Of a DNA stretch of 64,000 bases, positions 25,622 through 38,512 are shown in pieces. The number at the start of each line of letters is the position of its first letter. Position 1 is the stretch's first letter. The notes beneath the pieces were generated by a model. That model had not been told where the DNA came from. It was given only the letters and a program-made list of their open reading frames with translations, and ran no database searches. The translations under genes were made by a program, and so were the position numbers. Origin of the DNA: Mortierella alpina (lineage: Eukaryota > Mortierellomycota > Mortierellomycetes > Mortierellales > Mortierellaceae); the NCBI GenBank assembly GCA_029449245.1, contig JANATF010000005.1, positions 1,922,001-1,986,000 of the forward strand, written 5' to 3'.

Positions 25622-28195
25622 TCAATCGGTCGCCAAGAGTGTATTTAGAGTAAAGTCCAGGTCGAGAATACCTACCACCTCAGCAATATCTCTCAGTCGC
25701 GTCAGGATCGGTGCAGATAATATGGCTGTGTTTGCACCCTGGAGCCCATGACTCGCGCGCGACAACAATGCCTGAATCTATGATATTAGTGTGAATGATA
25801 ACCAGTGTCAGCACTGAAGTCAGCAGTGAGAGAGAGACCAATCAGACCATCAGCGACAACTTACCAAGAAGTTCCAGAGGCGTCGATTATCCGGGCCAAT
25901 GTAGATTCCCATCGCGCATATTATGTCCGCCATCAACAGTTGGTTCAAATTCAACACTGGTGCATATTGGTCAAGAATGCTCTCCAGCTGGACTTGAAGC
26001 CCACTTTTGGCCTGTGGGTCTCGTTTGCAAACGAAGCACAATTCCTGTAATGCCATCAGACACGCAGTGAACTGATCGCTTAGAGCGTCCAGTAGTAGGT
26101 CCGATTCCATGACTATTGAGGTTCCAGCCAAGAGTAATGCGGTAGCAGAGTGAATCCGTGTTGAGGACGTTGATGCCTCGGTGGTTTGACGTGACAACCG
26201 CGCCGCCGAGTAGAAGCAGTTGCATGCCATCTGAACAATGAGTTTGGTCGTTGCTGCTCCAAGAAGAAACGCAAGTCTTTTACGCAACGGAAGCTGATCC
26301 GGATTGGCGGAGCGGTAAATGTAGTTACTCTGTGCCCACAAGATTCCGCGGACATCTCTTTCAGCAAGAGTGTCTGTTGAGAAGTGGTTCCACTGTTTCT
26401 CCAAGGTCGCCATGCGGGCTATAAACAGCTCCAGAAACTCTTCTGATACATCCAGTGCCATGGAAGCTGCTTCATCATCACGCTCGAATCGGTTCACCTT
26501 TGTCTCTGTTGGCCCTGCTTGATCAATAAGCCATCGTACTAGCAGAGTCCATATCCTCACGAGCCTCCAATCGTCAATCTCTCCCGACAGTGCAGCGGCA
26601 TCCTGAAGCAGTAGGTGGACAAGAGCCCTGTCCTTTCGAAACTTGGTGGCCGAGACGGTGAGAAACCTTGATTTTTCAAAGTGTTGCTGAACAATGGTCT
26701 TTGGACTCAAATAGAAATCTGGTTGCTGTTGGCAGGCGGCAAGTATCTCATCCATGATCAGCATAAGATTCCTGCGACGCGCCAGCGGTGCAATAGTGAA
26801 GAATCTGAAGAGCAATAGGATCAGAAAAACAAAAAAAAACAAAAAAACGTGGCATATCTTTTCAAGATATTTCATCGTTTTTGAGGACATACTCTGTAAA
26901 ATAACTGCCGCAGAGTATTTCGGTCAAAGAGCCCTTGTCCTGTTGCGCCACGATCTGCTCCACAAAGGTGGCATCCAGTAGCGAATCCCCAGTCACTGAC
27001 AAAGAACAAGTCTGCGCTTTCGTCCCAAGCTGATGAGCCGTTTTGATGGTTCCTTTGATAAGCCCATGTGCACGCGAGATTGGTATCATTGGTGCACAGA
27101 GCGCCGACAGCTGGCTGTTCCATTTGATCTGTGCAAAACGTAGCAAGCAACGGTCAAAATGTTAGTAGTTGTGACTTTCCATGCTGCCGTACGAGTGTCC
27201 CTTCCATCGCTACTCACCATAAACGTCAGCACTGAGGTCGTTAACGGCTTTATCGACATCATGCTGGCAAGTCCTTGTAGGGCCTCCGACAGGCTGTCAA
27301 TCGTCTGATCCAGCACCTGCTCCTCTAGTTCCTGCTTCTGTACGCCGAACAGTTCCTCGAAAGCCGCTTTTCTCGCTTCAAGGTGCTGTCGATAGCCATG
27401 TCCAAGAGATTTTGACAATGGACGCGGACGTCGACACATATCCTGTATCCGAGAAGCACACCATCGCCTCTCCTCCATCCATGCTTCCTCTATCCGCGGC
27501 CTGTCCGGGTCATCAGCGGTGTCACTTTGTCCTGAATACCACAGCAGCGTCTTTGCCAGTTGATCCGACAACGAAACTGAGGCTAGAACAACAGGGTTCC
27601 TGCCAAGTTGCAAAAGTAGCGGGCCAAGCGAGGGGAAGGCCTCAGGCGCCTCCTCAGATCGCTGGGACCCGACAGGTGGGTTGAGACGCCTCCAATGATC
27701 TATGCTTTCCAAAAATATTTGCAGATCCTGCAAGCACGACGCGATAGAAGTCGTTGCCGAGCTCCGTCTAAAGGCAGAAAGAAGAACGACATATTAATGT
27801 CGCCAGCCCATTCGTAGATCAACCTTGAAGACGAAATGCCAGCGACTTACGAAAGCCCTTTGCAGCGCTCAAAGAATGCTACAAACTCTTGCGCCCGAGC
27901 CTCAATATCCTCCTTGTCCATTCCATTCCTGTCGGCAGTCTGAATGGGAGGATGGCGAGAGTGCAAACATTGTACTTTATGCCTCCTGAACAGCAGCTTA
28001 AGGGTAAAAACGCAGTCTGCCAGCCAGCTTGCTTGCCTCACTTTTGGTCAGTGCGTACGTCGCTACTATAATAGAGAATTCGGACTCTATGATAGGGAAC
28101 GATCCGCTCACTAACGAGAACCTAAAGGCACTCCGAGTTTTCCTTGCTGTATTGGCCAGCGAGGGTCGCTGAAGTGGCCAGGTGGAGCTTTCCAT
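25622..28195 (-). CDS. Unrecognised 712-aa helical protein
   Basis: I do not recognise a family. Exons: 28195-28116 (uncertain donor GTTAGT and acceptor), 28027-27851, 27767-27218, 27128-26893, 26804-25865, 25777-25622. From exon 2 on, all junctions use good consensus sites and keep one frame, which argues for a real gene. The protein has no signal peptide, no convincing membrane segment and no Cys/His cluster. It is Leu-, Ala- and Gln-rich and predicted by eye to be mostly alpha-helical, like a repeat solenoid or scaffold. A 46-bp stretch in exon 2 with intron-like ends was left in because removing it breaks the frame. Convergent with KGD1 (152 bp between stops). The first exon junction is the weakest part. 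Confidence 0.55.
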
Positions 28196-29016
28196 GGTGC
28201 GCCACGCAGATGTTTCTGCATTGATTTCTATAGGTCAAGAAACTTTATTCTCAGGCACAACGGTCTGTTTCAAGCGTGCATCCCAGGAACCTGCACCACT
28301 TTTAAACGCGATATAATATATTCCTGCTCGGTCAGCTTGTGAACGGCAGCTTGTGAATGAACAATACAGCCGCTGATAAGCAAGTGTGCAATGAAGGCTG
28401 GAATGCAACCGCCGAGTGGTGTGAGTGTGTCAATGAAGGCAGGAACGTGCACAATGGAGCCAAGGTTCAGAGCGGCGCAAGCAAGGTCACGTCAGCTCGG
28501 CCATGACTGTGGCAGTGTGATCCTCCATACACTGTACATAGAATAGTTTCTTCAGTTCAGCAGTGTACTGAGCAGTTGAGCATGGATGGGGCTGACATGC
28601 ATGCATGATGAAGACCCAGTTGGCCCAGGCTCGTCCCTCCTCTAGGGCAACAGTTCTTTTCCTTCCTTGCTTCCTTCCCTCCTTCCGTATTCTAATCACG
28701 CGCGCACTCTGTCGCTTCACGAAGAAACAATACGCCCATGGAGTCGGCTGGAAAATACAATTTGGTGTTATCGATCAAGTCACCTATTCATGCACACTTT
28801 TGTTTGTTGCACAAAAGTGTGCCGAGTGTACCGTTCATGGACACAAAATAATTCGCTTGCTGCCGTCTCGATGTCTTTTTTTGTTTTTTTTTTTTTTTTA
28901 TTTGTGAGGATGGACTGATGGCGTCCATGGCAGAACATTAAGTTGATATAAAGGGTACTATGAAGAAAAGAAAGCGCAAACAAGACAGGTAGCGAAAACA
29001 AACTAATGCTTTTCGT
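28196..29016. other. Intergenic, no gene seen
   Basis: About 820 bp between the 712-aa gene and the UNC93-like stop. Holds a T-tract near 28868-28900 and CTTCC-rich sequence near 28660. Only short frames without recognisable features. Confidence 0.5.
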
Positions 29017-30582
29017 TTATGCCTTGACCTCGTCAAAAGCAGCCTCCTGCTTCTCGTTGGTAACATCGTCCTCATCAACGGTGTGGTTCTGGACAGCCTT
29101 GTAGGCAACGGGAATGGCACCAAGGACACCGAGGAAGACGAGGACCACGCAAATGATGATCTCGCCCATACCTGCACCAACAGCGTTCAAAGCGTTGGCT
29201 CCGTTCTTGGGACCGTTACCGATCCTGGAGGTCTGGACAACAGGAGCCAAGACACCTCCCAAGTTCTGAACAAACTTGTAGAAACCAGCAAAGCGAGCAG
29301 CCTGGTTGGTGTCGTTGGTCAGGGCACCCATCAACCAGTAAGAGTAACCCTGGTACATGGCATCGGCAATTCCGTAGCAGAAGTAAAGGATGAAGGGTCC
29401 AATGTACTCGCTGGTGTTGTGGACAAGGTCGATCTTGTGGAAATCATCGGGGTTCTTGACGTACAAACCAAGCTTAGGGTCAAACATAGCATTTTTGGGA
29501 CCGAAGGTGGTCTGGAAAATGATTCCTCCAATCCAGGTTCCGGACAAGACAATAGCCAGCAAGATGAGACCATAACGAGCACGAGTCTGACGGGTCCACT
29601 GGGCACGATCCAAGAAAAATCCGTAGGCGATGGAAGCGAAAATCTGGGCAAGCCAGTAGAACATGGAGTTCATAAGACGGGAGCGGACCGAGAAGTTGAA
29701 GGCGTTGACAGCGGTGAACTGGTAGGTGTAAACCCAGTTGGAGGAGAAGAACATGGGAACGAGAGCCAACATGCGCCAGTCCTTGAAGAGGGCAAAGACA
29801 GACTTGAGCTCAGAGACGGGGCTTGAGTACTTGATCTTGACGACGGAAGTGCCATCCTTGCGGACGACCTTGGAGGTGGGCAGCAAGAGGACAGAGATCA
29901 AAGCACCGAGGGTCATGACAACCATGTATCCGATGTACGAGCCCGTGGTGGCACCTCCAGCCTGCTCATCGTTCCACTGAATACCGAGGGGGATAACGTT
30001 ACCGAGGACACCTCCGCAGTTGAAGATAGCCCAGAAGATAGAGAAGTACTTGCCCTTGTCGCCCTCCTCGGGGTATCCCATCATGACGGCACCCTGAGCG
30101 CACCACAACCAACCGGCACCAATACCGAGCAAGCACGAGGCAATGACGACAAAGACAATGCTTTGGATGCTGTTGTAGGCCAAGAAGGATCCAACGTAGA
30201 GAACATAGGTCAAGCCTCCGAGAATGAGGAGGAGACGATGGCCCATGATGTTGAAGAGAGCACCGGCGAAGAGAGAGGAGAAAGCGAACACGACCGAGAG
30301 AGCGGTACCAGCGTCGTTTCCAACATCGGAATCCTTAGCGGCAAGACCGTAGGTACCAGTTCCCTGCAAAGCATTGAACATACCAGGGCAGCAGAAGCAG
30401 ATGAAACCCTACAGAAATGAAGTCCGAGTTGAATTTTATGTCAGTTAGGATTAGGAAGGGGAGAGTCTTTGATAAAAATCAAGCTGGAGAGTGCTAGTGG
30501 ACAGCAGAACAGCCAACGTGGCCTGAGACAGTTGACCTACCAGGATGATGACCTGGGCCAAGGGGTCGGTGAGTTTGATCAT
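29017..30582 (-). CDS. UNC93-like major facilitator transporter
   Basis: Polytopic membrane protein of the UNC93/DUF895 branch of the major facilitator superfamily. Exons 30582-30541 and 30408-29017; 477 aa. The first exon supplies 14 residues. The splice then creates the family's GFICFCCPGMFNALQGTGTYG start of the first membrane helix. About eleven hydrophobic segments can be counted. Between helices lie the WCAQGAVMMGYP block and a central Lys-rich loop (about residues 205-225). The C-terminal tail is hydrophilic and acidic. Substrate unknown; fungal members are mostly uncharacterised, and ion-channel-linked or solute roles are guesses. Codon use is biased towards C/G endings like KGD1, and a TATA box lies at 30717, both suggesting strong expression. 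Confidence 0.88.
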
Positions 30583-30716
30583 TGTGGGGATCGCGGACGA
30601 GGGAGAGAGAGAGGAGGGAGGATGGGACGAAAGGGAGGTAGAGTGAGGATGAGTGAGAGACCTGAGGGTAAAGAAGAAAAAAAAAAAGTGGAAAACGGGG
30701 GGTGTGGAGGAGTACA

Positions 30717-30722
30717 TTTATA
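30717..30722 (-). promoter_or_regulatory. TATA box of the UNC93-like gene
   Basis: Minus-strand TATAAA 135 bp upstream of the start at 30582, followed downstream by a T/C-rich stretch that could be the initiation region. Confidence 0.5.
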
Positions 30723-33700
30723 GGACCGATGTCCGTTCCTTGAACAGCAACGGCCAGTCGGCGTACCAATATCCTGCGGACAATTCATCCACATAGAGCA
30801 CAGAGTTGAATTGAATAGACTTTGTCTTGCCCTGTCTCTCTTCACAGTGGCTCTGCACTAACCTTGCAAAGACAAGGAAGCGAGAGTCAACGAGAGAGAG
30901 CCTGTCCGAAATACAGTTTCCAGTAAACAAAACATCCTTGAGAGGCACTGAACCAAATTCTCCATCAAGCACCTACTCAGTTGATAGTTGTCAACGACGC
31001 ATGTGTATACACATTGCTACTTACCCTTGTGATCAAAACACAGGAGCCATTGCCGAGAGATAGCGCACAAGCAAAACAGGACTTTTACAGCGTGCGTCTG
31101 CTGTCAGATCAGCATTCACTGGGTATTCAGTCCTCGCAGATCAACCTAGGCTGCCCTTGCCTCTCTCCCAGATAAGCATAAGCACTGAAGAACCGGTTGC
31201 TGCACTGTGCATGGCGCAACACTTGCCCTTGCGTACCTGACTGTTGCTACGCACTCCACTGACTGGTGGAAACAATTAAGACAGCTATCACTTCATCGGC
31301 ATTCGTACAGTTCGGCGTGCTGTGTATCACTTTGTCTGTTTCACACACGCCCCTCTGCCAGTGTAGACAAAAGAGGGGTGAGAACAGGAGCAATGTGCTT
31401 CTACGGCAGCGTCATTACCTGCGGCATGGAAAGTACCATTTGTAATCTGGGAGTGATGGATCGTTTGAATCGAACTGTGTGTTTTCAGGGTTGAATGAAT
31501 AAGATCGGATATATTCTTCAGGACGCTGCGGATGGGCTTGGCCTCTGGCCTTGTGTGGTAAGCGAGAAGCGACAAATAAGATCCCAGTTCTATGAAGCGG
31601 GCTCGCTCGTGGCAGTAAAATATTTCGACTGAGAAAATTTGACTGAACAAGAAAACTCTATTAGGTCCCGCTGCTTATTTTCATTTCCGATACTCGCCCA
31701 TGGACTCTTGCTTCTGAGATTCGAAAGTGCAGTCGGGGCTTTGAATGCTCCTTTGGCTACTGCAACCAACTCTTTTTCTTTCACACAAAATGCATTTCGT
31801 GCCGTGGCTATTATTATGGGTAATTGACCCTCCGCTGGCTCTCTTGGTCGCGAGGTGTTCTCGCGCCGGCGAACCTGACCTAGATGTGGTCGGTGAAGAG
31901 CAGCAGATACGATGAATGACTGTGCTATGGAAACCTTGCACAATGTGGTTGAAGGCACATGCCCGCAGAGAGTCCTCTTCCCGTCCTACCGAACGCTTGA
32001 TATCCAGCCGGGAGAATATCATGAAACAGAGAGGAATCAAGGCAACACAAATCCGAGGACTAAGATCAAACAAAAACCTTCTTGCTCGTTATCAAGTGAG
32101 GGTCTATGAACGCAGAGAAGTACCCAACATTATGGTACATGTGCGGCTCCACACAATCATCCTCACGAGTGTTTACCAGCCAAGTACGCATGGCCCTGGT
32201 TTGGCGCTATCGAAGATGGCGAGGACGAAGAAGGAGGATCCGGCGTAATTTGTTTACAAGCTGCACATTCTCGCTTTACTCTGTTTCTCGCATGAGCGCT
32301 GATATGTTATCACAGCGTAGCACAACAACAAAGTTTGGTTTTATCAAGCCATCTGTCTGCATGATCTCTCTCTCCTCGTTGGTCCTTCTTCTTGCCAATG
32401 TGTACAATACATAAAAAAAATGTTTTTCTTCTGTGGTTGGGAGGTCAGGAGAGTAAACAAAAAAAAAAGATTCAGGTACCCCCGGGGTTGTACACACGCC
32501 AGCCCTTAGTTGTGTTGTTGGATGGGGGCGAAACACAACTGCGGGGAAAGCGTCTACGTACGCCGAGTGTAAACACTTAACACAGACAGCCTACACTCGT
32601 TGGAACCATTCAGCTTCTTTGACAAGCGCATGCGCACTCTCTACTTTGCGTGAAATTTTCGCAGGCAAGAACGACACTGAGCATGAGGGCTGGATATTAT
32701 TGTGGGGAAGGACAATCCTATGTGGCCCCTCTGACATTCATTGTCCGCCATACCGCTCCGTGGACATACTGTAGTCATACTGTATGTACTGTAGATGCAG
32801 CGCTTTTCCTCGATTGGGTTGGGAAAGAAAAGTGCTCTATATTAGAGTTTGCGCACGATCAAGGTTTGATCTAGAAAATCATGGGTGTGCCTGCAGCCCC
32901 CATGCAGCAGGTGTTCAGTGTGCAGACACAATTGTTACAGCAGGACGAGTCTTCGCCACTTTACCGCACGAGTCTGAATGGACATCGTCTCTTGCTGTAC
33001 TTGTGCTGACATCCATGTATAGCATCTTATCTACAGCCATGCTAGACCGATGAATGGTGAATGGTGTATGGATGAACGCGCCTTAAAATCGTACCCTGCC
33101 CCCGTAAACATATGAATGCATGTTGTTGGTACAACTGGGTGCGAAGCGACTGACAATTCAGCATAGCAGCCCCTGTACACCGCATCATGTTCGGAAACAC
33201 AAATGCGGAAAACCTCGTTCTCCACGGCGTGGACAGAGGCCAATTGCAGGATGCGCACAACTCTTACTGGTGGACCATAATCTGAGTTTGTCTCTTTCAA
33301 GATCAGACGCGAACCTTAAAAGTGCCAAACATTGCCCTGTGGGGACAATCATCGATCTCACCTGCCTTCGGTGTTCCCCCTGTTCCTGTGGCCTACAAGT
33401 CCATCTTGTGCCGAGGCCTAGGTGTTCTATGATTTTTTATCTTGTTCGTTTGTACTCCAGAGATAATCGAGATCGTACTCTTAATGCATAAAGACAAACG
33501 ACCATAGCTCCACTTATGGTTCTTTGACCGCAGATATGAAGTATTTATGAGCATGTATGGAAGATTAAGTGGAGTCGAGACCAAAGAGCAAACACCGCAA
33601 GTGGTCTTAGCATTCTCGGTGTATGCGCTGTGTGTCACTCGGTCACTTCGCACAATCGGTAGTCACTGATGCGGGGAAGACTCATTTTGCTAGGGCTTCG

Positions 33701-36700
33701 TTTTCTTTTCAACTTGCAGTGCCAGGAACACACCTTTGCGGCTGTGCTTGAATCTGCGCTTTGTGTCCAATTTGGCACTTCAATGCTCATCCATAGTCGC
33801 CTCTACAGTATCATGGCTCTGTCAAGGCTACTCGGCTCATTGCAACAACGCCTCTATAACATGACATGACAAATCTTACGACAAGGCTATTCATTCACAA
33901 TCAGTGCTCGTCTCTTCCGCGTGCATCAAGCGAATGTACCCACGATGCCCCAATCGTTCCGCAAGATTGTTTTTTTCTTCAACGAGCAATTAGACCCCAT
34001 CATAACCGATATGTTGTCGTCTTGTTAAGACAGCGTGAAGTGTCTTGGTGAACCGATATATACTAGAGGTGTGCCATTGACGAGCGTGGATGCGCACATC
34101 CAGCTGTGTCTTCAGTAGCAATCCATCTTTTAGGCGTATGGGGTCATCAGTCTGGAATTGCTTTCTGCTGGTCAACGATACGCACATCAATTGACTGGCG
34201 CTGCTGAGAACGTCTCTGAATATCAGAGAAAGAGTACTAAAACTGCTCGAACTCGGACTCGGAGGAGCGTACCACGTACAGCGTGCAGCAACAAGTCTTT
34301 GTACGTACGGTTGGTCTTTGACAAACAAAAGAGCCGCCCATTCTTCTTTTGCGATAAAGAGTTGATTAGGCGGCAGTTGAAATGCTAATGCTAAAAATAA
34401 AGGCGGACACGGATACAACATCAAGCTCAGGTCTAACCAAAGGAGCAAGCCTGGGCAGAGGGTGTTTCGCCTTGCGTGTAATATCCTAGAAACGGCTGCT
34501 CAAGGCAGAGAACGTTAGATCAGTCATAACAAAAGATGAACCAGATCGAGCCCAAGGCAGGCCCTAGAACGGCGAGAAGGACAATTGGCCTTTTTGCTTT
34601 AGACACCCCTCTGCTTCAGACACCCTTCCCACCCCCCGCACACAAAATGGAAATCGACGGAGTGCACACGGCACTTGATACCAAGGTACGAAGACCTGGA
34701 TATGGTTATCTGAACCATCAGAGACCAGCTATTGGTTGAACACAATTGAGTTGCAACCGCCAGCTCCTCTTCATTACGGAACTCGAACACGCTCAATCAA
34801 AGCTGTAAAATAGTCATTCGCCCAAACCACTAACAGCTCAAGAGCGGTTGTTTCAATGCTCTCGCCGTCTCGTCCCTTGGTCTCGGTGTTCCGTGTGAGG
34901 AAAAACCGCGAACATATAAAAAAACACAGCTTTTAGAATACTGATATCGCACTTCATTGAGGAATTGGAACAGCCGTTGAAGGCTCATGACGAATCACCA
35001 GTAGGTACAGAACAAGATTTCTTCCGAATTGCACCATCTCATCGGCACCTTGATATACGGCCGACTGAATCCGGTAGTCTACGACGTGTGCCACTGCCGT
35101 ATGCTTTGCATTGAATCCTGAAGGCGAGCCGCTAAAAGTGTGACTCTCCCTCTTGACTAAGCAGCGATGAGATGACGATGTAACAGCAATGCTAAACATT
35201 AGCATTGTGGAGCGCTACAGTACTGAACTTGACTGTAAAGAACCCTTTGCGTGCTTGCTCTGACCGTGATCTTGCTCTTTGATTCAACACCTTAAGGCCG
35301 AAGCAGTGTCCGTTCATCAAGACTACAGTACATAGATTGTCGATAACGCTAATTGAGCGGAGCCAGAATGCAGTTTCGTGTCCATGGAAAATCACCACAC
35401 ATGTGCGGACACCAGCATCATCAATTGGGTACATACAAGAGGGAACTAAGCAGGGCGCATAATCAAGGCTGCTCTCAGGCATGTACATGTAGTTCTACTG
35501 AGGGTTATCTGCAGCAGATGCTGTGAGCGCGAGAAGTGGTAGAGAAATGACGAGAAGGGGACCCTCAAGTTGCACACAATTGATAATGATCCTGACCCCA
35601 CGCCTGGTACGTTTGATCCCACGATATCACGCCCTGAATACGACCTGAATACGGACCAAACGAGAGCCCTCTGGTGTGGTATGTCCGTTGTGCACATCTC
35701 CCCACGCTTGTCCCCAGAAATATTCATAATGCGGGACGAGAGTGCCTGTTTGCACGCAAGCAATCGGGTCGCCCCGACCTCTTGCATTCTAGCCTACTGT
35801 GGTTCCCAGTGTGCACCATACCGGATGTGATTATCGATTGTACTCATTTAAATGATGCTCACAAGTATATCTGCGCGCTGTATTCCTTTAACACCGTGCC
35901 ATTATTCCTGTATGAGCCCTCATCTACCATGTCTCTACTGGATTGCCCTGGCCAAAAATAAAGAATTGTGTGTGAAAACACAGAACCTGCATTGAGGACG
36001 ACAAACAGAAAGGAAGAGCCATGGAAACATTCCAGCAAGTGAGTGTAAAACATAAACACACGCTCTCGGGACAGTAGCAGCAAACAGGTAATGGAGCAAA
36101 CGGCAAACGGGCAGTGGCCTCATGCGATAACGGCGATGACCTATATAAGATGACTGTATAGAAAGACCATCCACATGCAGGGCCAAGATATTGGACTCCT
36201 TTCGCATTTATGCGGTTTCTGTTGGTGTCAGATATACATGGTCTGGGAAACCAGTCGGTCTGGAGAATGATGTACCGCTATCGTGGTACCTGCCAATTGT
36301 TCAGTAGAGTGAAGCAGATCGATAACCTTCGGTCGGGTTGACCCCACTCGGCTCGTGTTGTAATACAATCCTACCGTTGATCTATACTCTTTTTTCTTTT
36401 TGGTTTCCTGGCGTTTTGTGCTCAGAGTCTTGTTTTATCTTGCTGTCAAAGCGCATGCAGTCGCTTCCCAAGGAAAGCACAAAGGAAAACAGAAAGCAGG
36501 AATTCAAAGCGCAATGCTAATCTTGTGCATTATCAGTTCTCAGGAGGGCCTGCGATCTGATCCAAACGGGAAGGTATACATGGGAGGGGTATTCGATCTA
36601 TTTTCCTTTTCTTTTTTTCATATGCCCCTGATCCCTCGTCAGTCTCGGATATGAAGCAAGCGATTGTAGTCTAAGGGATATGTATTGCGGGGTTTAGTTC

Positions 36701-37274
36701 CTTCACCATCTTATCGCTCTTGAGCGTGGGCCTGTCGGAGTCAGATACAGTAGGTACGCTCATGCGAAGTTGATGTGCTCGCTTAACCAAACGACGATTC
36801 GCTGTTCATCGTCTTGCTTGATGCGAACGGACTGCCAGTTTTGCCTGGCCGCATCCGAAAGGTACGTACTGCTCTCGACACAGAGAGACAACGGATGAGG
36901 AAGCCATTGCGTGCTTCGGCGGCCAAAGGAAGACTGCAGGTCGATACGGTACATGTCGACAATGTACCCTAGGCGAGCAGGCCAGTCTTGGTCGGTCGGT
37001 CTGGTCGCAGCACATGGAATCTCAGCGAACGATGTCTCTCCACAGCCTGCGCTATTGAATGCGAGTGCCTGATATCAGTACTCTGTCGGCCGTTTAGAGT
37101 TCGGCAGCCCCTCGTTCGCTCCGCTTTCGGTCTCCGTCCGCGGCTGTTATCTCTTCAATCTCTATTGTTGGTGCTGCTGCCGTACTCATTCGCACTCAGT
37201 GGCCATTCAGTCCGACCCAGCTCCGTCGCCCACCTGCCTTGCCACAAGGTCCCCACTCCTCGTCCTATATGTCC
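30723..37274. other. 6.5 kb gene-poor interval
   Basis: Between the divergent UNC93-like and bHLH promoters. Many short frames on both strands were read, and none shows a domain, signal peptide or consistent exon chain. No tRNA, 5S or snRNA sequence was recognised. Local features: short ACTGTA-type repeats near 32767-32800 and an A-rich run near 32460. Candidates for its content are long cis-regulatory sequence for the bHLH gene, an unrecognised non-coding RNA, or decayed genes. Confidence 0.45.
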
Positions 37275-37282
37275 TATAAATA
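37275..37282 (+). promoter_or_regulatory. TATA box of the bHLH gene
   Basis: TATAAATA about 255 bp upstream of the ATG at 37535, followed by a long C- and CT-rich leader (about 37290-37470), consistent with a TATA promoter and a 200+ nt 5' UTR. Confidence 0.55.
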
Positions 37283-37534
37283 CAGACACCCTCGTCCACC
37301 TCCCACCCACACCCTCTCCCACAACACTTTGTCAAAAAACGAAAATTATCTGGCCCTCGCCCCGTCCCCCCTCTTCCCACCGTCTGTCAGCACACCTCCG
37401 CACTGCACACCTCTCTCTCGGATCTTCATCTTGATCCCTCATCTCGCACTCTCTCTTTTTTTTTTCCCTCCCTCCATTGCAACAAGATCAACCAACCGCG
37501 ACAGCAGCAGACACACTTTCAAGCACTGCACACC

Positions 37535-38512
37535 ATGACTGCCACAACCGCCTCTTCAGCACCACCCACCAAGAACGTCTTTCGCCTTCACGGCGTCAAC
37601 GTCCTCAACCGCAAGAATGTGGACTCCATCTCACGCCTCACAGCGCTCGAGAAACGTCGTGCCACCCATATTCTTGACGAGCGCCAGAGACGTGACACCA
37701 TGAACCAGCTCTTAGCCGAGCTCGCCAACCTGGTGCGTGAATCAGCAGCCGAAGCACAGCAGCAGCAGCAGCAAGAGCCACAGCAGCCACAGCTCAATGC
37801 CGACGGTACTGAGAAGAAGCCCCCTGTCAAGTCCAACTCGATCACCACCCTCCGCAATGCCATTACAGAGATCCGCCGTCTCCGTTCCTGTGCTGGTCTT
37901 GAGACCACCACCCCGCCATGTGCCGCCTCGCTGCTCGTCCAGTCCTCCCCCAACAGCTCCCGGTCTTCATCTCCCGCAGCAAGCAACAAGAAGCAGCAAG
38001 CCTTCACCCCTGCGGCCCGCAAGTCGAGCTCCTCGTGCCAGTCAACGCCCATGTCCTCGCCCAAGGCCTACAACGCCAGCCAGATTCTTCCTATGGCTGT
38101 TCACCACCAGCTCCAGTCACCACCATTGTCGCCGTCGAGCCCTGCACACCATACCTACGCCTCGGTCTCACCGCCCATGGTGCCTGTTCATCACTCAAGC
38201 CAGACCCCTGCGCTGCCTTCGCTCTTCGCTTCCAATTCGCCAATGTCGCACCCATCCTACCAGCCCTCTTCCTCGTCCGCACAGCAGAGCCAGTACTACC
38301 CGTCGCCATCGCACCAGCAGTACTCTCATCACCAGCAGCAGCCTTACTATCCATCGCAGCCCCAATATAGCGCACCTCGGTACGAGTCTGCCCAGTCGTA
38401 CAGCCGCCCTTCCTCGCCTGGTCCCTCCGGGTCCTCGCCGTCTATGCTGCCCCAGCATTACGTGCAACATGCCCCCGTATATTCATCGTCCACCACCTAT
38501 GCGCAGATGTAA
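37535..38512 (+). CDS. bHLH transcription factor, single exon
   Basis: Nuclear basic helix-loop-helix regulator, 325 aa, intronless. The basic region at residues 40-53 (KRRATHILDERQRR) carries the His45/Glu49/Arg53 spacing that reads E-boxes (CANNTG). Helix 1 is at about 54-69, followed by an unusually long loop (about 70-99) with a Gln run. Helix 2 is at about 100-117 (SNSITTLRNAITEIRRL). The rest is a Ser/Pro/Gln/Tyr-rich, disordered, probably activating tail. The start sits right after a CT-rich leader with a TATA box. An AATAAA at 38633 follows the stop. No PAS, zipper or other second domain. Target genes cannot be inferred. Other frames of the same stretch are open because of base composition and are discounted. 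Confidence 0.85.
   Translation: MTATTASSAPPTKNVFRLHGVNVLNRKNVDSISRLTALEKRRATHILDERQRRDTMNQLLAELANLVRESAAEAQQQQQQEPQQPQLNADGTEKKPPVKSNSITTLRNAITEIRRLRSCAGLETTTPPCAASLLVQSSPNSSRSSSPAASNKKQQAFTPAARKSSSSCQSTPMSSPKAYNASQILPMAVHHQLQSPPLSPSSPAHHTYASVSPPMVPVHHSSQTPALPSLFASNSPMSHPSYQPSSSSAQQSQYYPSPSHQQYSHHQQQPYYPSQPQYSAPRYESAQSYSRPSSPGPSGSSPSMLPQHYVQHAPVYSSSTTYAQM

Noticed and set aside
27916-27961. 46-bp GT..CAG stretch in exon 2 of the 712-aa gene
   Set aside because: Too short for an intron in this genome, and removal breaks the frame that all later exons need.
29083-29826. Plus-strand frame of 247 aa
   Set aside because: Antisense shadow of the biased UNC93-like gene.
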